A stretch of 64,000 nt of DNA from Niallia circulans (GCF_003726095.1 NZ_CP026031.1:806001-870000), one strand, 5' to 3'; shown: positions 22,651 through 31,679, counted from the stretch's first letter. Numbers and translations are program-made. The notes: generated by a model not told the origin, from the letters alone.

Positions 22651-23697
22651 ATGGAGCAATTAAAAGGATTTAACGTAGCAGTAGTTGGAGCAACAGGGGC
22701 TGTTGGTCAACAAATGATTAAAACATTAGAGAGCAGAGATTTTCCGATTTCGACTTTAACACTTTTGTCCTCTAAACGTTCAGCAGGAACAAAGGTTCAG
22801 TATAAAGATAAAGAAATTGTCGTACAAGAAGCAACTCCGGAGAGCTTTAAAGGAATTGATATCGCATTATTCAGCGCTGGCGGAGGTGTATCGAAAGAAC
22901 TTGCACCACATGCAGTAAGACATGGAGCAATTGTTGTTGATAATACAAGCGCATTCCGTATGGACAAAGACGTGCCATTAGTAGTTCCGGAAGTAAACGA
23001 AGAAGATCTTCGTGAGCACAATGGAATTATTGCAAATCCAAACTGTTCCACTATTCAAATGGTGGTTGCTTTACAGCCATTAAAGGAGAAATTTGGTCTT
23101 TCGAAAGTATTAGTATCCACTTATCAAGCTGTATCTGGATCGGGTGCTGCAGCTGTAGAAGAGTTGAACAGTCAGACACAAGCAATTCTTAATAAAGAAG
23201 CATTTGAGCCGAAGATTCTACCAGTAAAGAGTGATAAAAAGCATTACCAAATCGCATTCAATGCAGTCCCGCAAATTGATGTATTTACTGATAATGGATT
23301 CACTTACGAAGAAATGAAAATGATCAATGAAACAAAGAAAATAATGCATGCAGATGACTTAAAGGTTGCAGCGACTTGTGTCCGCATTCCAGTAGCAACC
23401 GGTCATTCTGAATCTGTTTATTTTGAATTAGATAACGATCAAGTATCAGTGGAAGAAATTAAATCCTTGTTAGCTGATGCTCCTGGCATTGTGCTTCAAG
23501 ACGATCCAAGTAATCAAGTTTACCCAATGCCTGCAGATTGCGTAGGAAGCAATGATGTATTTGTCGGCCGTATTCGCCAAGATTTAGATGTGAAAAACGG
23601 TTTCCATATGTGGGTCGTTTCCGATAATCTATTAAAAGGTGCAGCATGGAACTCTGTACAAATTGCTGAAAGTCTAATTAAATTAGGGCTAGTTTAA
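22651..23697 (+). CDS. asd: Aspartate-semialdehyde dehydrogenase
   Basis: This enzyme reduces aspartyl phosphate to aspartate semialdehyde with NADPH, the branch point to lysine, dipicolinate, diaminopimelate, threonine and methionine. It has 348 residues. The NADP-binding start is [15 protein letters not shown], and the catalytic cysteine lies in [10 protein letters not shown] (near residue 131). The ATG at 22651 follows GGAAGGAG. dapG and dapA lie downstream as in B. subtilis, but the gap to dapG is unusually long and structured here. Confidence 0.96.
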   Translation: MEQLKGFNVAVVGATGAVGQQMIKTLESRDFPISTLTLLSSKRSAGTKVQYKDKEIVVQEATPESFKGIDIALFSAGGGVSKELAPHAVRHGAIVVDNTSAFRMDKDVPLVVPEVNEEDLREHNGIIANPNCSTIQMVVALQPLKEKFGLSKVLVSTYQAVSGSGAAAVEELNSQTQAILNKEAFEPKILPVKSDKKHYQIAFNAVPQIDVFTDNGFTYEEMKMINETKKIMHADDLKVAATCVRIPVATGHSESVYFELDNDQVSVEEIKSLLADAPGIVLQDDPSNQVYPMPADCVGSNDVFVGRIRQDLDVKNGFHMWVVSDNLLKGAAWNSVQIAESLIKLGLV

Positions 23698-23707
23698 TGG
23701 ACTAGTG

Positions 23708-23839
23708 AAGAAAGGCAAGACTGTAGAGGTTTAGTATGCAGGAAAATTACCTGTAAGTAGATTTCTATTTTATTCTACATACAGGAAGTACAAGTTTGGA
23801 CACAAGCCTAAATAATGGTGCCAAAATCTTGTCTTTCTT
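23708..23839 (+). ncRNA. Possible structured RNA between asd and dapG
   Basis: AAGAAAGGCAAGA (23708-23720) can pair with TCTTGTCTTTCTT (23827-23839) as one closing helix with a single G-T pair. Inside, TGCAGG pairs with CCTGTA, GTAGA with TCTAC, and TTTGG-CAC with GTG-CCAAA, giving a multi-branched fold. It is followed by a 16-bp hairpin. It lacks the conserved core of the lysine riboswitch. It could be a dapG leader or the asd 3' region. All pairings were found by eye. Confidence 0.4.
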
Positions 23840-23847
23840 ATTATGAA

Positions 23848-23883
23848 ATGATTCCTTAAATAGAATCCTATTTAGGGAATCAT
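23848..23883 (+). terminator. Strong hairpin upstream of dapG
   Basis: A 16-bp stem with one G-T pair (ATGATTCCTTAAATAG with its partner) and a 4-nt loop AATC is followed by TTTAAAT. It may terminate asd transcripts or act as the expression platform of the structure before it. The rest of the gap to dapG is AT-rich without a clear promoter. Confidence 0.45.
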
Positions 23884-24058
23884 TTAAATAAGTGTGCTCA
23901 TTTTGGTTGGAAAAAATCATCAAAGTTAAAACAACAAGGGATCCTCCTAGTAAAATAATGAAAGGGGTAATCTTTTTAGAACTAGATTCCCCAAATTTGT
24001 TTTAGAAAAGGCACCCTTATATTACACTCTTTTAAGAAAGTGTTCAGAGGTGTTTATT

Positions 24059-25282
24059 GTGAAAATCATGGTTCAAAAATTTGGCGGAACATCTGTTAGA
24101 GATGAAAAAAGCCGAATTCAAGCAAAAGATCATATTAAAGATGCATTAAATGAAGGATATAAAGTAGTAGTAATTGTTTCTGCGATGGGACGAAAAGGAG
24201 AACCTTATGCAACAGATACATTGTTGTCTTTAGTCGGCGGATCAGAATCAAGTATCAGCAGAAGAGAAAACGACTTATTAATGTCATGTGGCGAAATTAT
24301 TTCTAGTGTTGTGTTTACACAACTATTACTAGAAAATCAAATTTCAGCAACTGCATTAACAGGTGCTCAAGCTGGATTTAAGACAAATAATGATTTTACC
24401 AATGCCAGAATTATGGAAATGGATTGCAGTCGTGTTCTTGAGGAATTAAAAAATCACGATGTTGTTGTTGTAGCTGGTTTCCAAGGGGCAGCGCCAAATG
24501 GAGATACAACGACTTTAGGAAGAGGCGGAAGTGATACGTCTGCGGCTGCTTTAGGATCGGCACTTCAAGCAGAATATATTGACATTTTTACTGATGTAGA
24601 AGGTATTATGACGGCAGATCCAAGAATTGCAGAAAATGCTCGTCCGCTATCTGTTGTTACCTATTCAGAAGTTTGCAATATGGCTTATCAAGGAGCAAAA
24701 GTTATTCATCCACGAGCAGTGGAAATAGCAATGCAAGCAAAAGTACCGATTAGAATACGCTCAACGTATTCTAAGGGGACTGGTACACTTGTCACCTCGA
24801 GTAATGCGGAAAGTCGAGGCAGTGACATAAAAGAAAGACCTGTAACAGGAATTGCTCATGTAGCAAACGTAACTCAAATTAAAGTTTTTGCAAAAAAAGA
24901 TCAGTACGACTTACAATCGCAAGTCTTTAAAGCGATGGCAAATGAAGAAATCAGTGTAGACTTTATCAATATTTCACCTAACAGTGTCGTATATACTGTA
25001 ACAAATGAGATGACAAACAAAGCAATTGCCGTTCTTGAAAATATGGGATATGAACCAGTTATCGAAAAAGAATGTGCAAAAGTATCCGTGGTTGGTGCTG
25101 GAATGGCCGGTGTACCTGGGGTGACATTTAAAATTGTTACTGCACTCTCAAATAAAGGAATTCGTATCCTCCAATCAGCTGATAGCCATGCAACTATCTG
25201 GGTGCTGGTGAAACAGGATGATTTAGTAAGTGCAGTTAATGTATTACACGATGCGTTTGAGTTAGAAAAAGAAATAGAATAA
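24059..25282 (+). CDS. dapG: Aspartokinase I (DapG)
   Basis: This enzyme phosphorylates aspartate, the first step towards diaminopimelate and dipicolinate. It has 407 residues. The kinase motif VQKFGGTSV opens the protein, GRGGSDTSAAALG and FTDVEGIMTADPR follow, and two ACT domains occupy the C-terminal third. By synteny and sequence it corresponds to the diaminopimelate-sensitive isozyme. I chose the GTG at 24059 (MKIMVQKFGG) because CAGAGGTG lies 6 bp upstream; an in-frame GTG at 24050 lies inside that site. Confidence 0.94.
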   Translation: MKIMVQKFGGTSVRDEKSRIQAKDHIKDALNEGYKVVVIVSAMGRKGEPYATDTLLSLVGGSESSISRRENDLLMSCGEIISSVVFTQLLLENQISATALTGAQAGFKTNNDFTNARIMEMDCSRVLEELKNHDVVVVAGFQGAAPNGDTTTLGRGGSDTSAAALGSALQAEYIDIFTDVEGIMTADPRIAENARPLSVVTYSEVCNMAYQGAKVIHPRAVEIAMQAKVPIRIRSTYSKGTGTLVTSSNAESRGSDIKERPVTGIAHVANVTQIKVFAKKDQYDLQSQVFKAMANEEISVDFINISPNSVVYTVTNEMTNKAIAVLENMGYEPVIEKECAKVSVVGAGMAGVPGVTFKIVTALSNKGIRILQSADSHATIWVLVKQDDLVSAVNVLHDAFELEKEIE

Positions 25283-25326
25283 AAAAATAGATACAACGAG
25301 ATCGAAATGAGAATAGGAGTGGAACG

Positions 25327-26190
25327 ATGGGTTTATTTGGTAGGGTGTCAACGGCCATGATTACACCATTTGATGCCAAGGGACATATAGATTTTCCAAA
25401 AACAACACAGTTAATTAATCATTTACTTGAAAACGGAACAGATTCTTTAGTAGTAGCTGGTACTACTGGAGAATCGCCCACATTATCCAAACAAGAGAAG
25501 ATTGCTTTATTTAAACATGTGGTAAAGGTAGTGGAAAAGAGAGTTCCAATCATTGCAGGAACAGGTAGTTATAACACATATGAGTCCATCGAATTAACGA
25601 AACAAGCAGAACTTGCAGGTGTGGACGCTGTTATGGTAGTTGGACCATACTATAACAAGCCGAACCAAGAGGGGTTATATCAACATATTAAAGCAGTTGC
25701 AGAATCTACAAAACTACCCGTTATGATATATAATATTCCAGGTCGTTCTGTTGTTAATATTGAACCAGAAACTATTATTCGTTTGTCAGAAATTGATAAT
25801 ATTGTAGCTGTAAAAGAGGCTAGTGGAAATTTAAATAATATCACGAAAATTATTGCATCAACACCAGCTGATTTTTATGTATACAGTGGTGATGACAGCT
25901 TAACTTTACCACTTTTATCTGTAGGAGCAACAGGAGTGATTTCTGTAGCTTCGCATATTATTGGTAAAGAAATGAAAGAAATGGTGACTTCTTTCTTAGA
26001 TGGAAAGGTTGAGGAAGCATCTAAAATGCATCAACAATTACTTCCTCTTATGTTAATTCTATTTAAAGCTCCAAACCCTGTTCCAGTAAAAACAGCATTA
26101 CAATTAAGAGGATTTGACGTAGGTTCTGTTCGTTTACCTTTAGTGCCATTAACAGAGGAAGAACGAATCGAGTTAGCGAAATTTATTTAA
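25327..26190 (+). CDS. dapA: 4-Hydroxy-tetrahydrodipicolinate synthase
   Basis: This enzyme condenses pyruvate with aspartate semialdehyde in the lysine/diaminopimelate pathway, and its product also feeds DpaAB. It has 287 residues in the TIM-barrel family. Visible are VAGTTGESPTL (pyruvate site), YYNKPNQEGLYQH (tyrosine relay), YNIPGRS, and the Schiff-base lysine in VAVKEASGN. It follows dapG by 44 bp and ends at a large terminator. Confidence 0.96.
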   Translation: MGLFGRVSTAMITPFDAKGHIDFPKTTQLINHLLENGTDSLVVAGTTGESPTLSKQEKIALFKHVVKVVEKRVPIIAGTGSYNTYESIELTKQAELAGVDAVMVVGPYYNKPNQEGLYQHIKAVAESTKLPVMIYNIPGRSVVNIEPETIIRLSEIDNIVAVKEASGNLNNITKIIASTPADFYVYSGDDSLTLPLLSVGATGVISVASHIIGKEMKEMVTSFLDGKVEEASKMHQQLLPLMLILFKAPNPVPVKTALQLRGFDVGSVRLPLVPLTEEERIELAKFI

Positions 26191-26279
26191 GGAATTAGAA
26201 GGATATCGTATATCCACAAGGACTAATGATAACAGTTTATTTGATTCTTTTTTGCTAGTTTTAATAAATGTTTACGTGT

Positions 26280-26370
26280 CAGAAGAGTTTAGCTATCTCT
26301 TATTACGACGGATAAACCAAAGCAAAAATGGTTTATTCGTCCTGAGATAACTAGCTCTTCTGTCTTTTTT
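26280..26370 (+). terminator. Large intrinsic terminator after dapA
   Basis: CAGAAGAG, TAGCTATCTC and GGATAAACC on the left pair with GGTTTATTCG, GAGATAACTAG and CTCTTCTG on the right, forming a long interrupted stem followed by CTTTTTT. Confidence 0.8.
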
Positions 26371-26520
26371 ATCTCACATCTTTACTAAGAAAAACTTGTT
26401 TCTAAACTAGTTTTTGATTATGATTGGATACATCATCATATTTTTAAATAGGGCAAACATAAGTTTCAACATATAAGAAACTAGAAGTTTTTGAAGGTAG
26501 ATGAGTGTTTAGCTATATCG

Positions 26521-26640
26521 TCTTGCGAATTTTTTGTTTGGTGGAAGTTCACATTTGAAAAATGCAAACTGTCTTCCCAGTTTCTCAATCGAAAAATTGT
26601 GGTTTGGACAATGGTTAGTAAGACGCAAGAACATTTTGAT
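26521..26640 (+). promoter_or_regulatory. Possible structured leader of the amino-acid permease
   Basis: TCTTGCG (26521-26527) can close with CGCAAGA (26634-26640) around two inner hairpins (GGAAG/CTTCC with CATTT/AAATG, then CAAT/ATTG). The ribosome site of the permease follows within 15 bp. No known riboswitch core or T-box sequence was recognised. The 150 bp between the dapA terminator and this structure show nothing else. Confidence 0.3.
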
Positions 26641-26666
26641 AAGGTTAAATGTAAGGAGGAGAAGTC

Positions 26667-28004
26667 ATGGCGAAAAATCAGCTGCAAAAAAACTTATTGC
26701 CAAGACATATAAGTTTAATGGCCATGGGAGGAGCTATTGGGACAGGGATATTTAAAGGTAGTGGAGAAACAGTTTCCATTGCAGGTCCAGGTGTTATTTT
26801 TACATACATATTTGCAGGACTTTTATTACTAGTAGTGATGGGCAGTATTGCGGAAATGGCTATTGTTTATCCAAATACAAACATGAAGGGCTTTATTGGG
26901 AAGGCTTTTGGGAACCAGACAGCATTCGTTATTGGCTGGATGTACTGCATTTTATGGCTTGCGGTATGTGTGATTGAAGTAGTTGTAGCAGGAAGCTTTC
27001 TGCAGTTTTGGCTACCAGATGTGCCATTATGGATATTAAGTATTCTGTGCGCAGTAGGTTTAATTGTCGTTAATACAATGAATGTGAAAAATTATGGAGA
27101 ATTTGAATTTTGGTTTGCTGGTATTAAAATTGGCATGATTATTATATTTATTATATTAGGAGCCGCTGTTTTATTTGAACTTATTCCATCTGGGCAAACA
27201 AACTATCTACAAAATTACACAGAGCATGGCGGCTTTTTCCCAAATGGATGGACATCTGTCTTTTCTGCCTTATTAATTGTTATGTTTTCCTATGGTGGCT
27301 CCGAGCTCATTGGTGTATCGGTAACGGAAACGAAGAATGCAGAAAAAGTATTGCCAAAAGTTATTAAAAGCTTTATATTTCGTATTGTTTTATTTTATAC
27401 ATTGCCTATTTTAATTATTTGTGGACTAATTCCCTGGAATGAGTTAACAGAAGAATCCAGTCCTTTTGTCCAAGTACTTTCGATTTCTGGATTATCTGGA
27501 GCGGCACACATTATGAATTTTGTCTTAATTATTGCTGTGTTATCTGCTGCAAATTCGGGTATATATGGATGTACCAGAATGATGTACTCACTTTCAACGG
27601 AGGGTGAAGGACCAAAAGCCTTTAGTAGAGTAAACCACAATGGAGTGCCGATTTATAGTTTAATGGTTACAGGTATAATCTTAATTGCCGGATCAATGAT
27701 TGCTTTATTTAAACAAGATCAAGTCTTTTCTTTACTTATGGCATTCCCTGGATTTGTCGTATCGGTTGTATGGATTATGATTTGTCTAGCACAGCTAAAG
27801 CTTAGAAAACAATATCCTCTTCAGCCAAGTTTTAAAATATGGGGGTATCCATATATTCCGATATTTACTGTAACCTGCTTAGGGATCATCAGCATTAGTT
27901 TCTTATTTGATGAGGCAAATCGAATTAGTATACTAGCATGTTTAATTTGCTTTTTTGCTGTAATAGCTATCTCTATATTTAAGTTTAAATCGAATAAACG
28001 GTAA
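26667..28004 (+). CDS. APC-superfamily amino-acid permease
   Basis: This 445-residue integral membrane transporter has about 12 hydrophobic segments. The N-terminus QLQKNLLPRHISLMAMGGAIGTGIF is the classical start of the amino-acid transporter family (relatives of RocE, AapA, LysP), and the family motif GIYGCTRMMYSL lies near residue 300. The substrate cannot be read from sequence. Its place behind asd-dapG-dapA makes a lysine-related or other aspartate-family amino acid possible, but that is inference. AAGGAGGAG precedes the ATG. It has no counterpart at this site in B. subtilis, so it is an insertion between dapA and rnjB. Confidence 0.88.
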   Translation: MAKNQLQKNLLPRHISLMAMGGAIGTGIFKGSGETVSIAGPGVIFTYIFAGLLLLVVMGSIAEMAIVYPNTNMKGFIGKAFGNQTAFVIGWMYCILWLAVCVIEVVVAGSFLQFWLPDVPLWILSILCAVGLIVVNTMNVKNYGEFEFWFAGIKIGMIIIFIILGAAVLFELIPSGQTNYLQNYTEHGGFFPNGWTSVFSALLIVMFSYGGSELIGVSVTETKNAEKVLPKVIKSFIFRIVLFYTLPILIICGLIPWNELTEESSPFVQVLSISGLSGAAHIMNFVLIIAVLSAANSGIYGCTRMMYSLSTEGEGPKAFSRVNHNGVPIYSLMVTGIILIAGSMIALFKQDQVFSLLMAFPGFVVSVVWIMICLAQLKLRKQYPLQPSFKIWGYPYIPIFTVTCLGIISISFLFDEANRISILACLICFFAVIAISIFKFKSNKR

Positions 28005-28197
28005 AAATTTTTATTATAGGAAAAAAGGGTTGAAAAGCTAGGCAAACTAAAGAAAAATACCTCCTGATATCGTTATGAAATGGATCTGAAAAAGGAAGAT
28101 TTCATAAAATTGGTTGTAAACATTTTTAAACATCAAGTATAATAATCATAACTGATCAATGGTCGGCTTAACTCAACATAGGAGGAAACAAAAATTG

Positions 28198-29871
28198 ATG
28201 AAAAATGACAAAATAAAGCTTGTCGCACTCGGCGGAGTGGGCGAGAACGGTAAAAATATGTTTGTAGTCGAAGTAGACGAAGATATATTTGTAATTGATG
28301 CTGGTTTAATGTACCCGCAAAATGAAATGCTCGGGATCGATATTGTTATTCCAGATATCGCGTATTTAAAGCAAAATAAAGAAAAAGTAAAAGGAATTTT
28401 CTTAACACATGCACATGAAGATCATATCGGAGGTTTATCTTATATTTTAAGAGACTTAGATGTACCGGTTTATACGACTTTATTAACAGCTGAACTAACA
28501 AAGGAAAAGATGAAAGAGCAAGATTTCAAAGGACAAGCACAATTCGAAATTGTGACATCGAAATCCGTTCTAACATTTGCTTCCTCAAAAGTGTCCTTCT
28601 TTAAAACAAATCATAGTATCCCTGATAGCATTGGGATTGTTATTCATACATCAGAAGGTGCAATCGTACATACTGGCGACTTCAAATTCGATCAAACAGC
28701 CAGTGATCTTTACAAGCCAGATTATGGCGAGATGGCAAAAATCGGGGAAGAGGGAGTATTAGCGTTATTATCTGACAGTACGAATGCAGATAAACCAGGT
28801 TATTCTACAACAGATTTTGTTGTAACTCAAAGCTTAATTGAGGCGTTTTTACACACAAAGGGTCGGATTATTGCAGCATGTTTTGCAACTGACTTAAATA
28901 GAATTCAACATATTATTGATGCAGCTGAAAAAACAAATCGAAAAGTCGCGATTATCGGCAAGAATTTACAAAGAGTGTTGCAAATTGCGTTAAAACACAA
29001 TTATTTAGATGTTGATGAAGAAACGATCGTTACCTATAACGAGCTTCAAGGATATACACAAGATCAAATGGTAATTATTACTACTGGTACAAAAGGCGAA
29101 CCAATTGAAGCACTGCAAAAAATGGTCAAAAAAAATCATAAGCAAGTAAGCATCATGGAAGGAGATACCGTTTTATTCGCAGCATCTTCTTTCCTAGGCA
29201 GTGAAGTATTTGTTGGAAAAACAATTGATAAATTATACAGAGCAGGTGCAACACTTCTAGCAGGCTATAAAACCTTTAACAGCTCCAATCATGGCAGTCA
29301 AGAAGAATTAAAATTTATGATTAATATGATGAAGCCTAAATTCTTTTTGCCGATCCATGGCGAGTATCGCGTGTTAAAGGCACATGAAAAAATTGCGATT
29401 GAATGTGGCGTACCACCGCAAAATATCTACCTTCCAGAACAAGGAGAGGTGCTTGAATTTAAAGAAGATACCCTCCGTGTAGGCGGAAAAATTCCAGCTG
29501 GGAATGTATTAATTGATGGCAGCGGTGTTGGTGACGTTGGAAATATTGTTTTAAGAGACCGGAAGTTATTATCACAAGACGGAATTTTAACAGTTGTCGT
29601 AACATTAAATAAAGCGGAAAGAAAGATTTCTGCTGGTCCCGAAATCATTACAAGAGGTTTTGTATATGTTCGCGAGTCCGAGAAATTGCTAGAAGAAGCA
29701 GCTGACCGTGTAAGAGATATTGTAGAGAAAAGTATTAGTAAGGACAGCTTTGATTGGACTGGAATTAAGCAAGATATTAGAGATACGCTAAACCAGTTCT
29801 TATATGAAAAAACAAGACGTAGACCAATGATCTTGCCAATTATAATGGAAGTTAAGCCAGTTAGAAGATAA
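28198..29871 (+). CDS. rnjB: Ribonuclease J (RNase J2 position)
   Basis: This metallo-beta-lactamase/beta-CASP ribonuclease of the RNA degradation machinery has about 557 residues. The metal motif LTHAHEDHIGG (near residue 75) has all ligands (HxHxDH), followed by VHTGDFKFD and the beta-CASP part with NSSNHGSQEEL. By position (dapA side, before tepA) it corresponds to RNase J2, yet B. subtilis J2 has a degenerate metal motif while this one looks intact. Either TTG 28195 or ATG 28198 is the start behind AGGAGG. Confidence 0.92.
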   Translation: MKNDKIKLVALGGVGENGKNMFVVEVDEDIFVIDAGLMYPQNEMLGIDIVIPDIAYLKQNKEKVKGIFLTHAHEDHIGGLSYILRDLDVPVYTTLLTAELTKEKMKEQDFKGQAQFEIVTSKSVLTFASSKVSFFKTNHSIPDSIGIVIHTSEGAIVHTGDFKFDQTASDLYKPDYGEMAKIGEEGVLALLSDSTNADKPGYSTTDFVVTQSLIEAFLHTKGRIIAACFATDLNRIQHIIDAAEKTNRKVAIIGKNLQRVLQIALKHNYLDVDEETIVTYNELQGYTQDQMVIITTGTKGEPIEALQKMVKKNHKQVSIMEGDTVLFAASSFLGSEVFVGKTIDKLYRAGATLLAGYKTFNSSNHGSQEELKFMINMMKPKFFLPIHGEYRVLKAHEKIAIECGVPPQNIYLPEQGEVLEFKEDTLRVGGKIPAGNVLIDGSGVGDVGNIVLRDRKLLSQDGILTVVVTLNKAERKISAGPEIITRGFVYVRESEKLLEEAADRVRDIVEKSISKDSFDWTGIKQDIRDTLNQFLYEKTRRRPMILPIIMEVKPVRR

Positions 29872-29879
29872 AAGTGAGA

Positions 29880-29908
29880 GCCTCCTTAAGATAAGGGGGC
29901 TTTTCGTT
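29880..29908 (+). terminator. Intrinsic terminator after rnjB
   Basis: GCCTCCTT pairs with AAGGGGGC (one G-T pair), followed by TTTTCGTTT. Confidence 0.75.
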
Positions 29909-29924
29909 TGTTTGGGAAAAACTT

Positions 29925-30012
29925 CTGGAGCGTTGGAATTGAAAAAGGAGAAGATTCCTTGGGATTTAGATGAACCGCAGGCTCTGTGGCTTAGCGTGAA
30001 AGCATGATTGGC
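29925..30012 (-). repeat. Second degenerate copy of the Bacillaceae intergenic repeat
   Basis: TGGAGCG at the left, GAACCGCAGGC in the middle and GTGAAAGC at the right follow the order of the same palindromic element seen at 12801-12929, in the opposite orientation. It is strongly eroded, so the call is tentative. Confidence 0.35.
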
Positions 30013-30144
30013 AAGAAATTTTCCGAAATGTTTTCAATTTATTCTGGATGTAAAAGTGACTTATTGACTTTTCAATTTCGCCGCATGAAATAGTGTATCT
30101 CGCTTCATACTAAGATTATTATGGTTTTAGGAAGGGAGAACTAT

Positions 30145-30882
30145 ATGGTTTCAGTTAACAATAATAATCAGCCAGATGAAAAGCCGAATGAGGATAAACC
30201 ATCAAGCTTAATGGAAAAAATTCAACAGCTGGGACAAACTAATGTACCTCAGCTCTCTCAAGATTCAAAAATACATTGTTTAACCATTGTTGGTCAAATC
30301 GAAGGCCATTTACAATTACCGCCTCAAAATAAAACAACGAAATATGAGCATCTGATTCCACAAATTGTAGCAATTGAACAAAATCCTAAGATTGAAGGGG
30401 TGCTTGTCATTTTGAATACAGTAGGAGGGGATGTAGAAGCAGGATTAGCTATTTCTGAAATGCTTGCTTCTCTGTCTAAACCAACTGTTTCCCTTGTTTT
30501 AGGAGGTGGACACTCAATTGGTGTTCCAATTGCTGTTTCCTGTGATTATTCCTATATTGCAGAAACAGCAACAATGACAATCCATCCTATTCGTTTAACA
30601 GGTCTGGTTATTGGAGTACCGCAGACCTTTGAATACTTAGATAAAATGCAAGAGCGAGTTGTTAATTTTGTGACCAAGCATTCTAAAATTACAGAAGAAA
30701 ATTTTAAAGATCTGATGTTTGCAAAAGGAAATTTAACGAGAGATATTGGAACGAATGTAATTGGAAATGATGCCGTTACTTCTGGACTTATTGACTCTGT
30801 TGGCGGAGTCGGGGATGCGATGAAAAAGCTCAACGAGTTGATTGATGTCAATAAAGAACAGAATGAAGGGATTATCCAATGA
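30145..30882 (+). CDS. tepA: Translocation-enhancing protein TepA (ClpP-like)
   Basis: This 245-residue ClpP/crotonase-fold protein was described in B. subtilis as enhancing protein export. Clear family stretches are [33 protein letters not shown] and [17 protein letters not shown], with a ClpP-type serine context in GHSIG. No signal peptide is visible. The ATG at 30145 was chosen because GGAAGGGAG lies 6 bp before it; an upstream ATG at 30121 precedes that site. The stop overlaps the ylzJ start. Confidence 0.92.
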   Translation: MVSVNNNNQPDEKPNEDKPSSLMEKIQQLGQTNVPQLSQDSKIHCLTIVGQIEGHLQLPPQNKTTKYEHLIPQIVAIEQNPKIEGVLVILNTVGGDVEAGLAISEMLASLSKPTVSLVLGGGHSIGVPIAVSCDYSYIAETATMTIHPIRLTGLVIGVPQTFEYLDKMQERVVNFVTKHSKITEENFKDLMFAKGNLTRDIGTNVIGNDAVTSGLIDSVGGVGDAMKKLNELIDVNKEQNEGIIQ

Positions 30883-31091
30883 TTATGTATACAATGATGC
30901 CAGAAGAATTGATTTTTCCAATGAGCCAAGACATCTATGAAAAACACCAAGTTATTCATTATAATGGCATTCCTTTATTAGTTGCGAGAAATGAGTCAAA
31001 TGAATATGAAGTCATAAGAATACTTAGCACCGATCCCAATCATTTTCTCCAGACAGATATGCAGCCAGGAGCAAAAATTCCAACCCTTTAA
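30879..31091 (+). CDS. ylzJ: YlzJ-like conserved small protein
   Basis: This 70-residue conserved Bacillaceae protein has unknown function. The pattern [20 protein letters not shown] and [10 protein letters not shown] fits the YlzJ family. It overlaps tepA by ATGA, so the two are probably translated together, and the pair precedes spoIIIE. Confidence 0.85.
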   Translation: MIMYTMMPEELIFPMSQDIYEKHQVIHYNGIPLLVARNESNEYEVIRILSTDPNHFLQTDMQPGAKIPTL

Positions 31092-31180
31092 TTGCTTTTT
31101 ACTAAAAAAGTTGATAAAAGGGAATGATAAGGGAAAAAACTTGTCTAGTATTATGATTTTTAAGTTAGAGTTGGCGGCAA

Positions 31181-31513
31181 ATCAGCCAAAGTAGGCAGGA
31201 TATCAGCCAAATTGAGCGGAGAATCAGCCAAAGTAGGCAGGATATCAGCCAAACTGAGTGGAGAATCAGCCAAAGTAGGCAGGATATCAGCCAAACTGAG
31301 CGGAGAATCAGCCAAAGTAGGCAGGATATCAGCCAAACTGAGCGGAGAATCAGCCAAAGTAGGCAGGATATCAGCCAAATTGAGTGGAGAATCAGCCAAA
31401 GGAGCCAAAGTAGGCAGGATATCAGCCAAACTGAGCGGAGAATCAGCCAAAGTAGACAGCAAATCAGCCAAACGAGCGAAATATCAGCCAAAGCACACAA
31501 CAAATCAGCCAAA
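31181..31513 (+). repeat. Tandem repeat array, 21-bp unit in 42-bp pairs
   Basis: Sixteen exact copies of the core ATCAGCCAAA occur at 21-bp spacing, except for one 30-bp step (31391 to 31421, where GGAGCCAAA is inserted) and one 20-bp step near 31463. Two spacer types alternate (GTAGGCAGG and CTGAGCGGA), producing a 42-bp higher-order unit. Because the period is a multiple of three, open frames of about 100 codons exist on both strands, but none has a ribosome site. I treat it as non-coding. Downstream copies are more diverged. Confidence 0.9.
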
Positions 31514-31590
31514 CCAAAAAGCATACCTTTTTCTATAAAAACAGCAAAGGATAAAAAAACCTTCGGATAGAAGTTTCCCTTTATAAACTA

Positions 31591-31599
31591 TGTTATAAT
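31591..31599 (+). promoter_or_regulatory. Extended -10 promoter of spoIIIE
   Basis: TGTTATAAT is a perfect TGn-TATAAT element 81 bp before spoIIIE. The transcript would begin just before the hairpin at 31611-31637. Confidence 0.5.
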
Positions 31600-31610
31600 A
31601 TAGGAACAAT

Positions 31611-31637
31611 AAAGAAGCAGCCTAAGGCTGCTTCTTT
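31611..31637 (+). terminator. Perfect 12-bp hairpin in the spoIIIE 5' leader
   Basis: AAAGAAGCAGCC and GGCTGCTTCTTT form a perfect 12-bp stem with a TAA loop. The A- and T-rich ends resemble a bidirectional terminator. It sits downstream of the extended -10, so it is either the ylzJ terminator overlapping the leader or a 5' hairpin of the spoIIIE mRNA. Confidence 0.55.
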
Positions 31638-31679
31638 ACTACAAAAGAGAAAGATAATTTTTAAATATTAGGTGATCAA

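Noticed and set aside
23698-24058. Lysine riboswitch before dapG
   Set aside because: The conserved L-box core sequences were not found; only generic helices are present.
31181-31513. CRISPR array
   Set aside because: The spacers between cores are themselves repeated and only 11 bp long, and no cas gene is nearby.
31160-31538. Open frames of 100-119 codons on both strands over the ATCAGCCAAA array (14-residue repeat SGESAKVGRISAKL)
   Set aside because: The frames stay open only because the repeat unit is a multiple of three; no ribosome site or plausible start precedes any of them.
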